Assembly: GCA_046160725.1 (NCBI GenBank)
Contig: JBJXHB010000512.1
Location: 1-9,816 of the forward strand
Direction: 5' to 3'
Origin: JBJXHB01 sp046160725
GTDB taxonomy: Bacteria > Pseudomonadota > Gammaproteobacteria > Burkholderiales > Burkholderiaceae_C
Length of the DNA: 9,816 nucleotides
A program made the position numbers and the translations under genes. Position 1 is the first letter of the stretch, and each line of letters starts with the position of its first letter. Positions 1 to 6,127 of the stretch are shown in pieces. Under the pieces are notes generated by a model. The model made no database searches and was not told the DNA's origin. It was given only the letters and a program-made list of their open reading frames with translations.

Positions 1-121
1 GCCTGACGGCCGCCCGACGGCTCCTCCTTTACCTCCGACATCCGGCTACCCGGCGTCCTCGGCCCTGAAGCTGCGGTGGCGCCTTGGGCCAGACACCACC
101 TGCGCACCCCGCCGGCCCGGG

Positions 122-145
122 CCTTGACGCGCCCATGCGTCAAGG
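122..145. repeat. Perfect inverted repeat, 9-bp arms, 6-base loop
   Basis: The arms CCTTGACGC (122-130) and GCGTCAAGG (137-145) are exact reverse complements around the loop GCCCAT. In RNA the stem could grow to 11 pairs through a G-U (121/146) and a G-C (120/147). There is no T tract after it, so it is not a classic intrinsic terminator. It lies 114 bases before the SMR start codon. It could be a dyad operator (its left arm contains TTGACG, a good -35 match) or a leader hairpin. No good -10 box lies at the right distance. Confidence 0.6.
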
Positions 146-243
146 TCGGCTTCACGGCTGAGCATCAACGTCCGCAAAGAGCCCCGAGCCGGCACCCGAA
201 TGGATACTCCCGAAGGGCACCAGCCGCCTGCCCCGTCAACCAT

Positions 244-248
244 AGGAG
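244..248 (+). promoter_or_regulatory. Ribosome binding site of the SMR gene
   Basis: AGGAG lies 10 bases before the ATG at 259. It selects this start over the upstream in-frame starts, which would add 61 residues of arginine- and proline-rich sequence not found in this family. Confidence 0.75.
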
Positions 249-258
249 CCCCAACGTC

Positions 259-609
259 ATGGCCACACTTTCCTCCGCCGCTACCGCGTGGGGTCTGTTA
301 CTTGTCGCCGGCCTTCTGGAGGTGGTCTGGTCGGCCAGCATGAAGGCCTCCGACGGATTTACAAAGCATGCCTTTACCGCCGTGACGCTGGTCGCAGCAT
401 GGTTGAGTTTTGCGCTGCTGGGCATGGCCATGAAGTCCCTGCCTCTGGGCACCGCCTACGCCGTCTGGACCGGGATTGGTGCGGTCGGTGCCGCCGTTCT
501 CGGCATGCTGGTGTTCAACGAGCCCGCCACACTCGGGCGTGTCGTTTGCATCGCCGCCATCATCGGCGGCATCCTGGGTCTCAAGTTTCTACACGCCGGC
601 AGCGCCTGA
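259..609 (+). CDS. sugE: SMR family guanidinium exporter (Gdx/SugE type)
   Basis: The 116-residue product is a four-helix inner-membrane transporter of the small multidrug resistance family. Family members act as antiparallel dimers that exchange protons for cations. Hydrophobic segments lie near residues 10-28, 38-56, 64-84 and 91-110. The central glutamate is E21, in the motif GLLEVVW. W24, S50, Y67 and W70 sit at the spacing known for the substrate pocket of Gdx proteins (E13, W16, S42, Y59, W62). The stretch MKSLPLGTAYAVWTGIGAVG matches E. coli SugE almost residue for residue, which separates it from the EmrE/QacC drug-export branch. The expected job is export of guanidinium and small guanidinyl compounds. 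The gene stands alone on the plus strand and converges with the P450 gene 23 bases downstream. It has no evident link to the catabolic operon. Confidence 0.92.
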   Translation: MATLSSAATAWGLLLVAGLLEVVWSASMKASDGFTKHAFTAVTLVAAWLSFALLGMAMKSLPLGTAYAVWTGIGAVGAAVLGMLVFNEPATLGRVVCIAAIIGGILGLKFLHAGSA

Positions 610-639
610 CGCTGCGCTTGCGTACCTGGGACTCAGGCG
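603..639. repeat. Inverted repeat spanning two convergent stop codons
   Basis: CGCCTGA (603-609) and TCAGGCG (633-639) are exact 7-bp reverse complements separated by 23 bases. The plus-strand SMR gene ends with the TGA in the left arm, and the minus-strand P450 gene ends with the TGA in the right arm. It could form a hairpin in either transcript and act as a weak bidirectional end point. There is no T tract, so intrinsic termination is not shown. Confidence 0.4.
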
Positions 640-1874
640 ACGCGCACCGGCAAGGCCTGCATGCCGCGGAACACCAGCGAGTTGATCCACGGCGGCGCGT
701 CGCCTGCCGGCTGGATGGAGCGCCAGCGGGCCAGCACGGCCGGGAACGCCACCTCGCCCTCGACCCGCGCCAGCGGGAATCCCAGGCAGATGTGCAGGCC
801 GAAGCCGAAGGCCAGGTGCGGCACGCCGTCGCGCCGCAGGTCCAGGCGGTCGGGGTCCGGATAGGCCCGCGGGTCGCGGTTGGCCGAGTTCAGCATCAGG
901 AACACCCGGTCGCCGGCCTTCAGCGTCTTGCCGTGCAGCGTGTGCGCCTCGCGCACCACCCGGACCTGTGCGCCGCTCGGCCCGTCGTGGCGCAGCAGTT
1001 CCTCGACGGCGGCGGCGGCCAGCGTCGGGTCGGCGCGCAGCAGCGCCTGCTGGTCAGGGGCGCGCATCAGCGACAGCATCCCGTTGGCAATGTGGTTGGT
1101 GGTGGTCTCGTGGCCGGCGAACAGCAGCAGGATGCAGCTGGCCACCAGCTCGTCATCGCTGAAGCGGTCGCCCTGCTCGTCCTGCAGGTGCACCAGCTCG
1201 CTCAGCAGGTCCGGCTGGGGCGCGCTGCGGCGCTGGTCGATCAGGTGCAGGAAATAGGCCGCCATGGCCTGGGTGGCGGACTCGGCGGTGTCGTACTTGT
1301 CCGGGCTGGTGCGCGAGCTGCCGATGAACAGCGCCATGTCGTCGCTCCAGCGCTTGAGGCTGGCCATGTCTGAGGCCGGCACGCCCAGCAGCGCCATGAT
1401 GACCAGGCAGGGCAGGGGGCCGGCAAAGCGGGCGATGAAGTCGAACTCGCCTTCGGTGCCGATGTCGTCCAGCAGCCGCGCCGCGATACGCTGCACCGCC
1501 GGGCGCATGGCCTGCATGCTGCGCGCATGGAACACCTTGGACGTCAGCTTGCGCAGCCGCGTGTGCGCCGGCGCGTCCTTGAACACCATCCACAGCGACA
1601 GGTAGCGGATGATGTCGGCGATGCGCTCGGCCTCGGTCGGCGGCAGCGTGGCGAAATACGGCCGCAGGCGGTCGGACGACAGCCGCTCGCGGTCCAGGCA
1701 GGCGGCCTTGACATCGTCATAGCGGGTCAGCACCCAGCTGCGCAGCCGCGGGCTCCAGTGGCACGGGTCCTCGTCGCGCATGCGCGCGAACAGCGTGTAC
1801 GGGTCGGCCAGCGTCGCCGGGTCCTCGGGTTGCCAGTCGATGGCGGCGCTCGGCGCTGCAGTGGTGGCACTCAA
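633..1874 (-). CDS. Cytochrome P450 (soluble bacterial type)
   Basis: The 413-residue product is a heme monooxygenase that hydroxylates an organic substrate using electrons from a ferredoxin or similar partner. It has no membrane anchor, and its length is normal for soluble bacterial P450s. Visible landmarks are the C-helix motif AHTRLRKL (103-110), the I-helix oxygen-activation motif AGHETT (253-258), the K-helix ExxR (E292-R295), a NRDPRAYPDPDRLD segment (332-345) and the heme loop FGFGLHICLG with ligand C363. I chose a TTG start at 1874. It overlaps the thiolase stop as TTGA, GGAG lies 8 bases upstream (1883-1886), and homology begins soon after. The next in-frame ATG is at residue 32, which would cut into the conserved N-terminal region. 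It is the last gene of the train. No redox partner is encoded in the window. The substrate is unknown. Confidence 0.93.
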   Translation of the reverse strand: MSATTAAPSAAIDWQPEDPATLADPYTLFARMRDEDPCHWSPRLRSWVLTRYDDVKAACLDRERLSSDRLRPYFATLPPTEAERIADIIRYLSLWMVFKDAPAHTRLRKLTSKVFHARSMQAMRPAVQRIAARLLDDIGTEGEFDFIARFAGPLPCLVIMALLGVPASDMASLKRWSDDMALFIGSSRTSPDKYDTAESATQAMAAYFLHLIDQRRSAPQPDLLSELVHLQDEQGDRFSDDELVASCILLLFAGHETTTNHIANGMLSLMRAPDQQALLRADPTLAAAAVEELLRHDGPSGAQVRVVREAHTLHGKTLKAGDRVFLMLNSANRDPRAYPDPDRLDLRRDGVPHLAFGFGLHICLGFPLARVEGEVAFPAVLARWRSIQPAGDAPPWINSLVFRGMQALPVRVA

Positions 1875-3133
1875 GACGACTTCTCCAGGATGGTCACGGC
1901 GCAGGCCGCTTCGTCGAAACCCATGACCCCGCCACCGTTCTCGATCAGCCCTATCCGGGCATCGGCGATCTGCCGCACCCCGGCCTCGCCGCGCAGTTGC
2001 AGGCAGGTCTCGTGCACCATGGACAGGCCGGTGGCGCCGATCGGGTGACCCTTGCTGACCAGGCCGCCGGAGACATTGACCGGCAGCGCGCCGCCCAGCC
2101 GGGTGGCGCCGCTCTCGACGAAGCGGCCGCCGCCACCCTCCGTGCACAGGCGCAGCATCTCCAGCTGGAACAGCTCGCAGAACGAGGTCGCGTCGTGCAC
2201 CTCGGCGAAGCCGATGTCGGCCGGCGCCAGCCCAGCACGGGCATAGGCCTTGTCGGCCGCAACTCGCGACAGTCCCGGCTCGTCCAGTGCGCGGTACTGT
2301 CCACCGGACAGCTCGCAGGCCCGCACCCGCACGGCGCGGGCGCGCGCGGCGGGCGGGAAGTCCGCCAGCGCCTCGGCCGAGCACACCAGCGCCGCGGCGG
2401 CACCGTCGCCCATCGGCGCGCACATCGACCGCGTCAGCGGAAAGCTGATCTCGCGGTCGGCCAGCACCTGGTCGATGCCGACCTCGAAGCGGTACTGCGC
2501 CAGCGGGTTGAGGCTGCCGTGCCAGTGGTTTTTGCTGGCGCCGGCGGCGATCTGGCGCTGCGTGGTGCCCCAGCGCTTCATGTGCCAGGCCGCCTGCATG
2601 GCATAGGTGTCCATGTAGACGGTGCGGCCCGGGCCGGGTGCGAAAGGCTTGCCGGCCTGCGCGCCGGCGGCGGTGTAGTAGTCGTGCCACTCCTGGGGGT
2701 CGAGCTGGTCGATGCCGGTGGCAAAGATGGCCGGCACGCGCTCCGGCTGGTCCGGGCTCACCAGCTTTTCCACACCGATGGCCAGGCTGACCCGCGTGCC
2801 GCCGGACAGGACGTCCTTGATGGCGCCGTGCAGGGCAAACGATGCCGTGGCGCAGCCACCCTCGACATTGATCAGCGGCACATGGCGTGGAAACAGGCCC
2901 TCGCGCACCAGCGGCGTGAAGCAGACCTGGCCGCGGATGCCGCCCTGGCCCCACTGCCCCATGCCGCAGTTGCCGAACCAGGCCTGCTGGATCAGCGCGG
3001 CGTCCGTGGCGGCGAGGCCGGCATCGGCCAGCAGATCGGCATAGACCCAGCGCGTCAGGTCCTTGAAGCTCTTGTCCGCATGCTTGCCGAAGGGCGTGCA
3101 GGCTGTGGCGACGATGTAGACCTCGGTGGTCAT
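1871..3133 (-). CDS. SCP2-type thiolase (acetyl-CoA acetyltransferase-like)
   Basis: The 420-residue product belongs to the thiolase superfamily, SCP2/lipid-transfer branch. Family members cleave a 3-ketoacyl-CoA with CoA, or a beta-hydroxyacyl-CoA in retro-aldol fashion. The nucleophile is C94 in NVEGGCATAS. The third-loop motif reads HDAT (313-316), and the catalytic GHP is at 362-364 in SKGHPIGATG. The C-terminal part reads ENGGGVMGFDEAACAV (398-413), without the CxG cysteine of classical thiolases. The SCP2-type HDCF cysteine position is alanine (A315), so a second catalytic cysteine is not evident, although C319 is near. AGAGGA at 3141-3146, seven bases upstream, fixes the ATG. The stop overlaps the P450 start by four bases, which implies coupling. 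The SDR gene lies 55 bases upstream. It probably shortens a CoA ester made from the operon's substrate. Confidence 0.88.
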   Translation of the reverse strand: MTTEVYIVATACTPFGKHADKSFKDLTRWVYADLLADAGLAATDAALIQQAWFGNCGMGQWGQGGIRGQVCFTPLVREGLFPRHVPLINVEGGCATASFALHGAIKDVLSGGTRVSLAIGVEKLVSPDQPERVPAIFATGIDQLDPQEWHDYYTAAGAQAGKPFAPGPGRTVYMDTYAMQAAWHMKRWGTTQRQIAAGASKNHWHGSLNPLAQYRFEVGIDQVLADREISFPLTRSMCAPMGDGAAAALVCSAEALADFPPAARARAVRVRACELSGGQYRALDEPGLSRVAADKAYARAGLAPADIGFAEVHDATSFCELFQLEMLRLCTEGGGGRFVESGATRLGGALPVNVSGGLVSKGHPIGATGLSMVHETCLQLRGEAGVRQIADARIGLIENGGGVMGFDEAACAVTILEKSS

Positions 3134-3161
3134 GGGGGGATCCTCTCGTGGCGCATTCAGA

Positions 3162-3181
3162 CGGCGGGGCGCGGGCCGCCG
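3162..3181. repeat. GC-rich hairpin in the SDR-thiolase gap
   Basis: CGGCGG (3162-3167) and CCGCCG (3176-3181) are exact reverse complements around an 8-base loop. They sit in the 55-base gap between the SDR stop and the thiolase start. There is no T tract. It may stabilise mRNA ends or slow ribosomes, but chance formation is plausible in such GC-rich DNA. Confidence 0.3.
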
Positions 3182-3188
3182 GGGGCGG

Positions 3189-4103
3189 TCAGTCCGGCTG
3201 TCGCCGCGCGAAGGCGCCCATCAGCGCGGCGCCGGCGGAGTCGTAGGCGCGTGCCCCGGCCATGTCGGCAATCTCGCCCCAGTGTGCCGCGACCGACTCG
3301 GGGGTGATGTCACCTTGGGGCAGGTGCAGGCCGGCCGACTCCATGATCTGCACCCGGGCGAAGTAGCCCGCGCCGGCGGCGATGACCTCGCCGTTCAGGG
3401 CGCAGGCTTCACTGGCCAGCCACACCACCGCTGCGCTGACATGCTCGGGCTGCGCGTCGCCGATCAGCCGGGTGAAGGGCAGGCCCTCGGTCATGCGGGT
3501 GATGGCAATGGGTGCGATGGTGTTGACCGCGATGCCGTGCTTGGCACCCTCCAGCCGCAGGCTGTGCATCAGGCCCACCAGGCCCAGCTTGGCCGCGCCG
3601 TAGTTGGTCTGGCCATAGCTGCCGTACAGGCCGGCGGCCGAGGTGGTCATGACGATGCGGCCATAGCCATGTGCCTGCATGGTGGCCAGCACCGCCTGCG
3701 AACACAGGGCTGAGCCGAGCAGGTGCACCTCGAGCACCGCCTGGAAGTCGCCGTCGGGCATCTTGGCCAGCGTCTTGTCGCGCAGGATGCCGGCGTTGTT
3801 GACCAGGATGTCGCAGCGACCGAAGGTGTCCACCGTCAGGGCCGCCAGCGCCCGCGCACCGGCCGGGTCGGCCACGTTGTGGTGGCTGGCCACCGCCTGG
3901 CCGCCGGCGGCGCGGATCTCGGCCACCACGCGATCGGCCGCCGCATCGTCACCGCCGACGCCGGCGACCGTGCCGCCGAGGTCGTTGACGACCAGCTGCG
4001 CGCCACGCGCGGCCAGCATCAGCGCATGGGCACGGCCAAGGCCGCCACCGGCACCGGTGACGATGGCCACGCGGCCCTGGAAGTCGATGGTCGGCTCGGG
4101 CAT
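3189..4103 (-). CDS. SDR dehydrogenase, MFE-2 (HSD17B4) hydroxyacyl-CoA type
   Basis: The 304-residue product is an NAD(P)-dependent short-chain dehydrogenase. It has the N-terminal cofactor motif TGAGGGLG (16-23), then VVNDLGG (38-44), NNAG (102-105), catalytic S155 and the YxxxK pair Y168/K172. The details VVNDLGG, ILRDKTL, GRIVMTTSAAGLYG and NYGAAKLGL match the 3-hydroxyacyl-CoA dehydrogenase domain of peroxisomal multifunctional enzyme type 2 rather than FabG. The likely reaction is oxidation of a 3-hydroxyacyl-CoA to the 3-keto form, directly before the thiolase step. H127 sits where many SDRs carry the tetrad asparagine, as in MFE-2. The open frame runs upstream to 4289, but AAGGAG just before 4103 and the family N-terminus show that ATG 4103 is the start. 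The gene ahead ends 10 bases upstream, so the ribosome site overlaps its stop. Confidence 0.9.
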   Translation of the reverse strand: MPEPTIDFQGRVAIVTGAGGGLGRAHALMLAARGAQLVVNDLGGTVAGVGGDDAAADRVVAEIRAAGGQAVASHHNVADPAGARALAALTVDTFGRCDILVNNAGILRDKTLAKMPDGDFQAVLEVHLLGSALCSQAVLATMQAHGYGRIVMTTSAAGLYGSYGQTNYGAAKLGLVGLMHSLRLEGAKHGIAVNTIAPIAITRMTEGLPFTRLIGDAQPEHVSAAVVWLASEACALNGEVIAAGAGYFARVQIMESAGLHLPQGDITPESVAAHWGEIADMAGARAYDSAGAALMGAFARRQPD

Positions 4104-4109
4104 GTCGGC

Positions 4110-4115
4110 TCCTTC
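4110..4115 (-). promoter_or_regulatory. Ribosome binding site of the SDR gene
   Basis: On the minus strand this reads GAAGGA, continuing as GAAGGAGCC, six bases before ATG 4103. It overlaps the stop codon of the transglutaminase-like gene (4116-4114). It rejects the 62-residue upstream extension of the open frame. Confidence 0.7.
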
Positions 4116-4788
4116 AGCGCAGGGCGGTCTCGCGCGCCACGTCGGCGTCGAAGTCGGCACCCTCGCGCTGCGCGGCATGGATGTGCGGATACAGCATCGC
4201 GAAGTCGGCCCGGATGCGATCCAGCGGCATCTCATCGAAGCTGCCGCGCTGGCTGACGTATTCCATGTGCCGGTTGCCGGCCCGGTCATACGGGTGGTAG
4301 AGCGAGTCGTGGATGCCGTCGAAGTCCAGCGGCATCAGGCCGAACCGCGTGCACAGCTCGATGTTGAAGGCCGGCGTGGCCTTGATCCAGCGGCCGTCGA
4401 TGCGGATGTCGGTGTAGCCGTGCCAGATGTACAGGTCGGTGCCCATGTCGCGGCGCATGCGCTCGGTGCTGAGGTGGTTGCGCACGTCGGCATAGCCCAC
4501 GCGCGCGCCCAGGCCGGCGGCGCGGCACACGGCGGCCAGCAAAGCCGCTTTCGGCACGCACCAGCCGTGGTGGTTGGCGATCACGGTGCTCGCGCGCATG
4601 CCATGCGCCGACAGGTCGATGCGGTAGGCGTCGTAGCGGAAGACATCGCGCACCGCATGGGTCAGCGCGATGGCGCGCTCGCGCTCGTCGGCGGCGCCGC
4701 CGTGCTGGCGGGCGAAGGCCACCACGTCCGGGTGGTCGCTGTCGATCTGGGGCGTCGGTTGCAGCGCGGAGTCGGTGGAGGCGGTCAT
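4114..4788 (-). CDS. Transglutaminase-like superfamily protein
   Basis: The product (224 residues from ATG 4788, or 225 from the adjacent GTG at 4791) has the core of the transglutaminase-like/papain-fold superfamily. The candidate nucleophile is C77 in HHGWCVPKAALLA. It is followed by AAGLGARVGYADVRNHL, and the histidine is H123 in IWHGYTDIRIDGRWIKATP. After the histidine strand, where the family often carries an aspartate, this protein reads KATPAFN, so the third catalytic residue is not obvious. There is no signal peptide or membrane helix, so it should be cytosolic. Its role is unknown. In a CoA-thioester operon, a cysteine acyl-transfer or hydrolase function on amide or thioester bonds is conceivable but not shown. 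It lies between the Rieske gene (37 bases upstream) and the SDR gene (10 bases downstream). Its own ribosome site is weak. Confidence 0.8.
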   Translation of the reverse strand: MTASTDSALQPTPQIDSDHPDVVAFARQHGGAADERERAIALTHAVRDVFRYDAYRIDLSAHGMRASTVIANHHGWCVPKAALLAAVCRAAGLGARVGYADVRNHLSTERMRRDMGTDLYIWHGYTDIRIDGRWIKATPAFNIELCTRFGLMPLDFDGIHDSLYHPYDRAGNRHMEYVSQRGSFDEMPLDRIRADFAMLYPHIHAAQREGADFDADVARETALR

Positions 4789-4825
4789 CACAGGCCAGCG
4801 GTTTCAGGGGCCGCCATTCTCCGTG

Positions 4826-6127
4826 CTACGCCGGGCCGGCCGGATCGGGCATCGACAGCGCGGCGGCCCAGGCGGCATAGGCATGGCGCAGCAGCGCCTC
4901 GTCGACGCCGCTGACATCGCGCGGCACGGTGGCACCGGCGCCGCGCGCGTCGCGGTGCAGGCTGACCCAGGCATTGCCGTCGGCCGCCAGCGCCTGCTGC
5001 ATGGCCTCGAAGATGTGCAGGTCGTCGGCGGCGATGATGGATGCGGGCGAGAAGGCCATGCGGTTGTAGCCCAGCGCCTGGCGCAGCAGCTCGTCCGGCG
5101 CGCCGACGGCCTCGAAGGCCCAGGCCTCCAGCACCGTGCGGTCGGCCGCCAGCGGGCGCAGCACGCGCATCACCTGCGGCGCGCCTTTCAGCGCCATCGA
5201 CGGATAGAACACCACGTTCTGCGGCACGAAGCCCAGTACCGCGCGCGTCCGTGTCGGCCCGTGCGCGGCGGCCAGTGCGTCGGCATAGCCCGGTATGGCG
5301 TCATACGCGCTGTGGATGCTGTGCTGCGTGCCGAGGACGGTATGCCCATGCGGCAGCAGGCGGCCACCCATCTGCTCAAAGAAGCCATAGCCCGATCCGA
5401 ACGGCAGCAGTTGCTGCAGCGCGGGCGGCGTGGGCTGGCCGGGCGCCACCGGTTGCCAGATGGCCTGCGCCGCGTCGGCCGCGGAGCGGTGGGCCGTCAC
5501 CGGATGCACGGCGTCGTTGATGTTCTCCAGCACGATCTTCCAGTTGGCGCGGATGGTGGTGCGCAGCACGCCACCGGCCAGGCGCAGCTCGCCTTGTGGC
5601 GAGCGGTCGGCCAGCAGGTCGAGCGCCGATTTCAGCTCGCCGGCCCAGCTGTCGAAATCCGGGCCCTGTGCACGGCGCCGCGCGAAGATGAAGCCCCGGT
5701 GCTGTGCCACGCCGGCATGGCGGTCCAGCCCGGCCGCCGCCTCGCAGCTGCCGAACCCGGTGCCGGCATAGCCCGCGGGCAGCGGCTGGCCGATCAGCCG
5801 GCCGTCCAGCCGATAGGCCCAGCCGTGGTACGGGCAGCGCAGCGCGCGGTCGAAGCGGCCGGCCGGCTCGGTGGTGATGGGCGCGCCCTTGTGGGCACAG
5901 CGGTTGGCAATGACGGCGACGCTGCCGTCCTCCTGGCGCACCACCAGGGACGGCTGGCTGCCGAGCGTGACCGCGACGAAATCGCCGGCCGCCGGTATCT
6001 GGCTGGCATGGGCCGCATACAGCCAGCTGCGGGCCCACAGGCGCTGCATCTCGCAGGCAAAGACCGCCGGGCTGATATAGGCATCGCGGTGCACCGCGTC
6101 GCCGCGAAAGAGCTCGGCCGGTTGCAT
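4826..6127 (-). CDS. Rieske non-heme iron oxygenase, alpha subunit
   Basis: The 433-residue product is the catalytic subunit of an aromatic-ring-hydroxylating or related Rieske oxygenase. The N-terminal Rieske [2Fe-2S] domain has C77-x-H79 (NRCAHKG) and C98-xx-H101 (RCPYHGWAY), with the normal 18-residue spacing. The C-terminal catalytic domain has the iron site NINDAVHPVTAH: bridging D205, ligands H208 and H213. A distal acidic ligand is likely at D368 or D369 (AADDLHIFEA). The length fits a standard alpha subunit. No beta subunit, ferredoxin or reductase gene is adjacent, so it is either alpha-only or relies on partners encoded elsewhere. Its ATG overlaps the stop of the V4R gene (TGATG), which implies translational coupling. 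Whether it acts as a dioxygenase, monooxygenase or demethylase cannot be read from the sequence. Confidence 0.93.
   Translation of the reverse strand: MQPAELFRGDAVHRDAYISPAVFACEMQRLWARSWLYAAHASQIPAAGDFVAVTLGSQPSLVVRQEDGSVAVIANRCAHKGAPITTEPAGRFDRALRCPYHGWAYRLDGRLIGQPLPAGYAGTGFGSCEAAAGLDRHAGVAQHRGFIFARRRAQGPDFDSWAGELKSALDLLADRSPQGELRLAGGVLRTTIRANWKIVLENINDAVHPVTAHRSAADAAQAIWQPVAPGQPTPPALQQLLPFGSGYGFFEQMGGRLLPHGHTVLGTQHSIHSAYDAIPGYADALAAAHGPTRTRAVLGFVPQNVVFYPSMALKGAPQVMRVLRPLAADRTVLEAWAFEAVGAPDELLRQALGYNRMAFSPASIIAADDLHIFEAMQQALAADGNAWVSLHRDARGAGATVPRDVSGVDEALLRHAYAAWAAALSMPDPAGPA

Larger units (their letters stand above)
1..258. other. Non-coding leader upstream of the SMR gene
   Basis: I see no convincing gene here. 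The open frames that cross it have no family resemblance and only extend the SMR frame upstream or lie antisense to it. The stretch holds a perfect 9-bp inverted repeat at 122-145, described separately, and a Shine-Dalgarno site just before 259. At 21-31 the minus strand reads like a strong Shine-Dalgarno sequence (AAAGGAGGAG), but no start codon follows within the window. I looked for the hallmarks of guanidine riboswitches, which often precede this gene type, and did not find them. No clear sigma-70 promoter stands out. Confidence 0.6.

Noticed and set aside
21..31. Minus-strand Shine-Dalgarno (AAAGGAGGAG) pointing to a gene off the left edge
   Set aside because: No ATG, GTG or TTG follows in the remaining 20 bases on that strand, so the spacing would be too long. 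It is kept only as a note.
1..258. Guanidine riboswitch upstream of the exporter gene
   Set aside because: I found no paired hairpins with ACGR tetraloops (type II), no conserved core of type I and no type III signature. The ACGG occurrences here are not closed by complementary stems.
1871..2954. Minus-strand open frame extending the P450 upstream to 773 residues, as if a fusion protein
   Set aside because: This part is the alternate frame of the thiolase gene: it is rich in Arg, Gly, Ala and His, with no domain. The P450 start with its own ribosome site lies at 1874.
4104..4289. 62-residue N-terminal extension of the SDR
   Set aside because: It overlaps the transglutaminase-like gene in another frame. 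The Shine-Dalgarno site at 4110-4115 and the family N-terminus mark ATG 4103.
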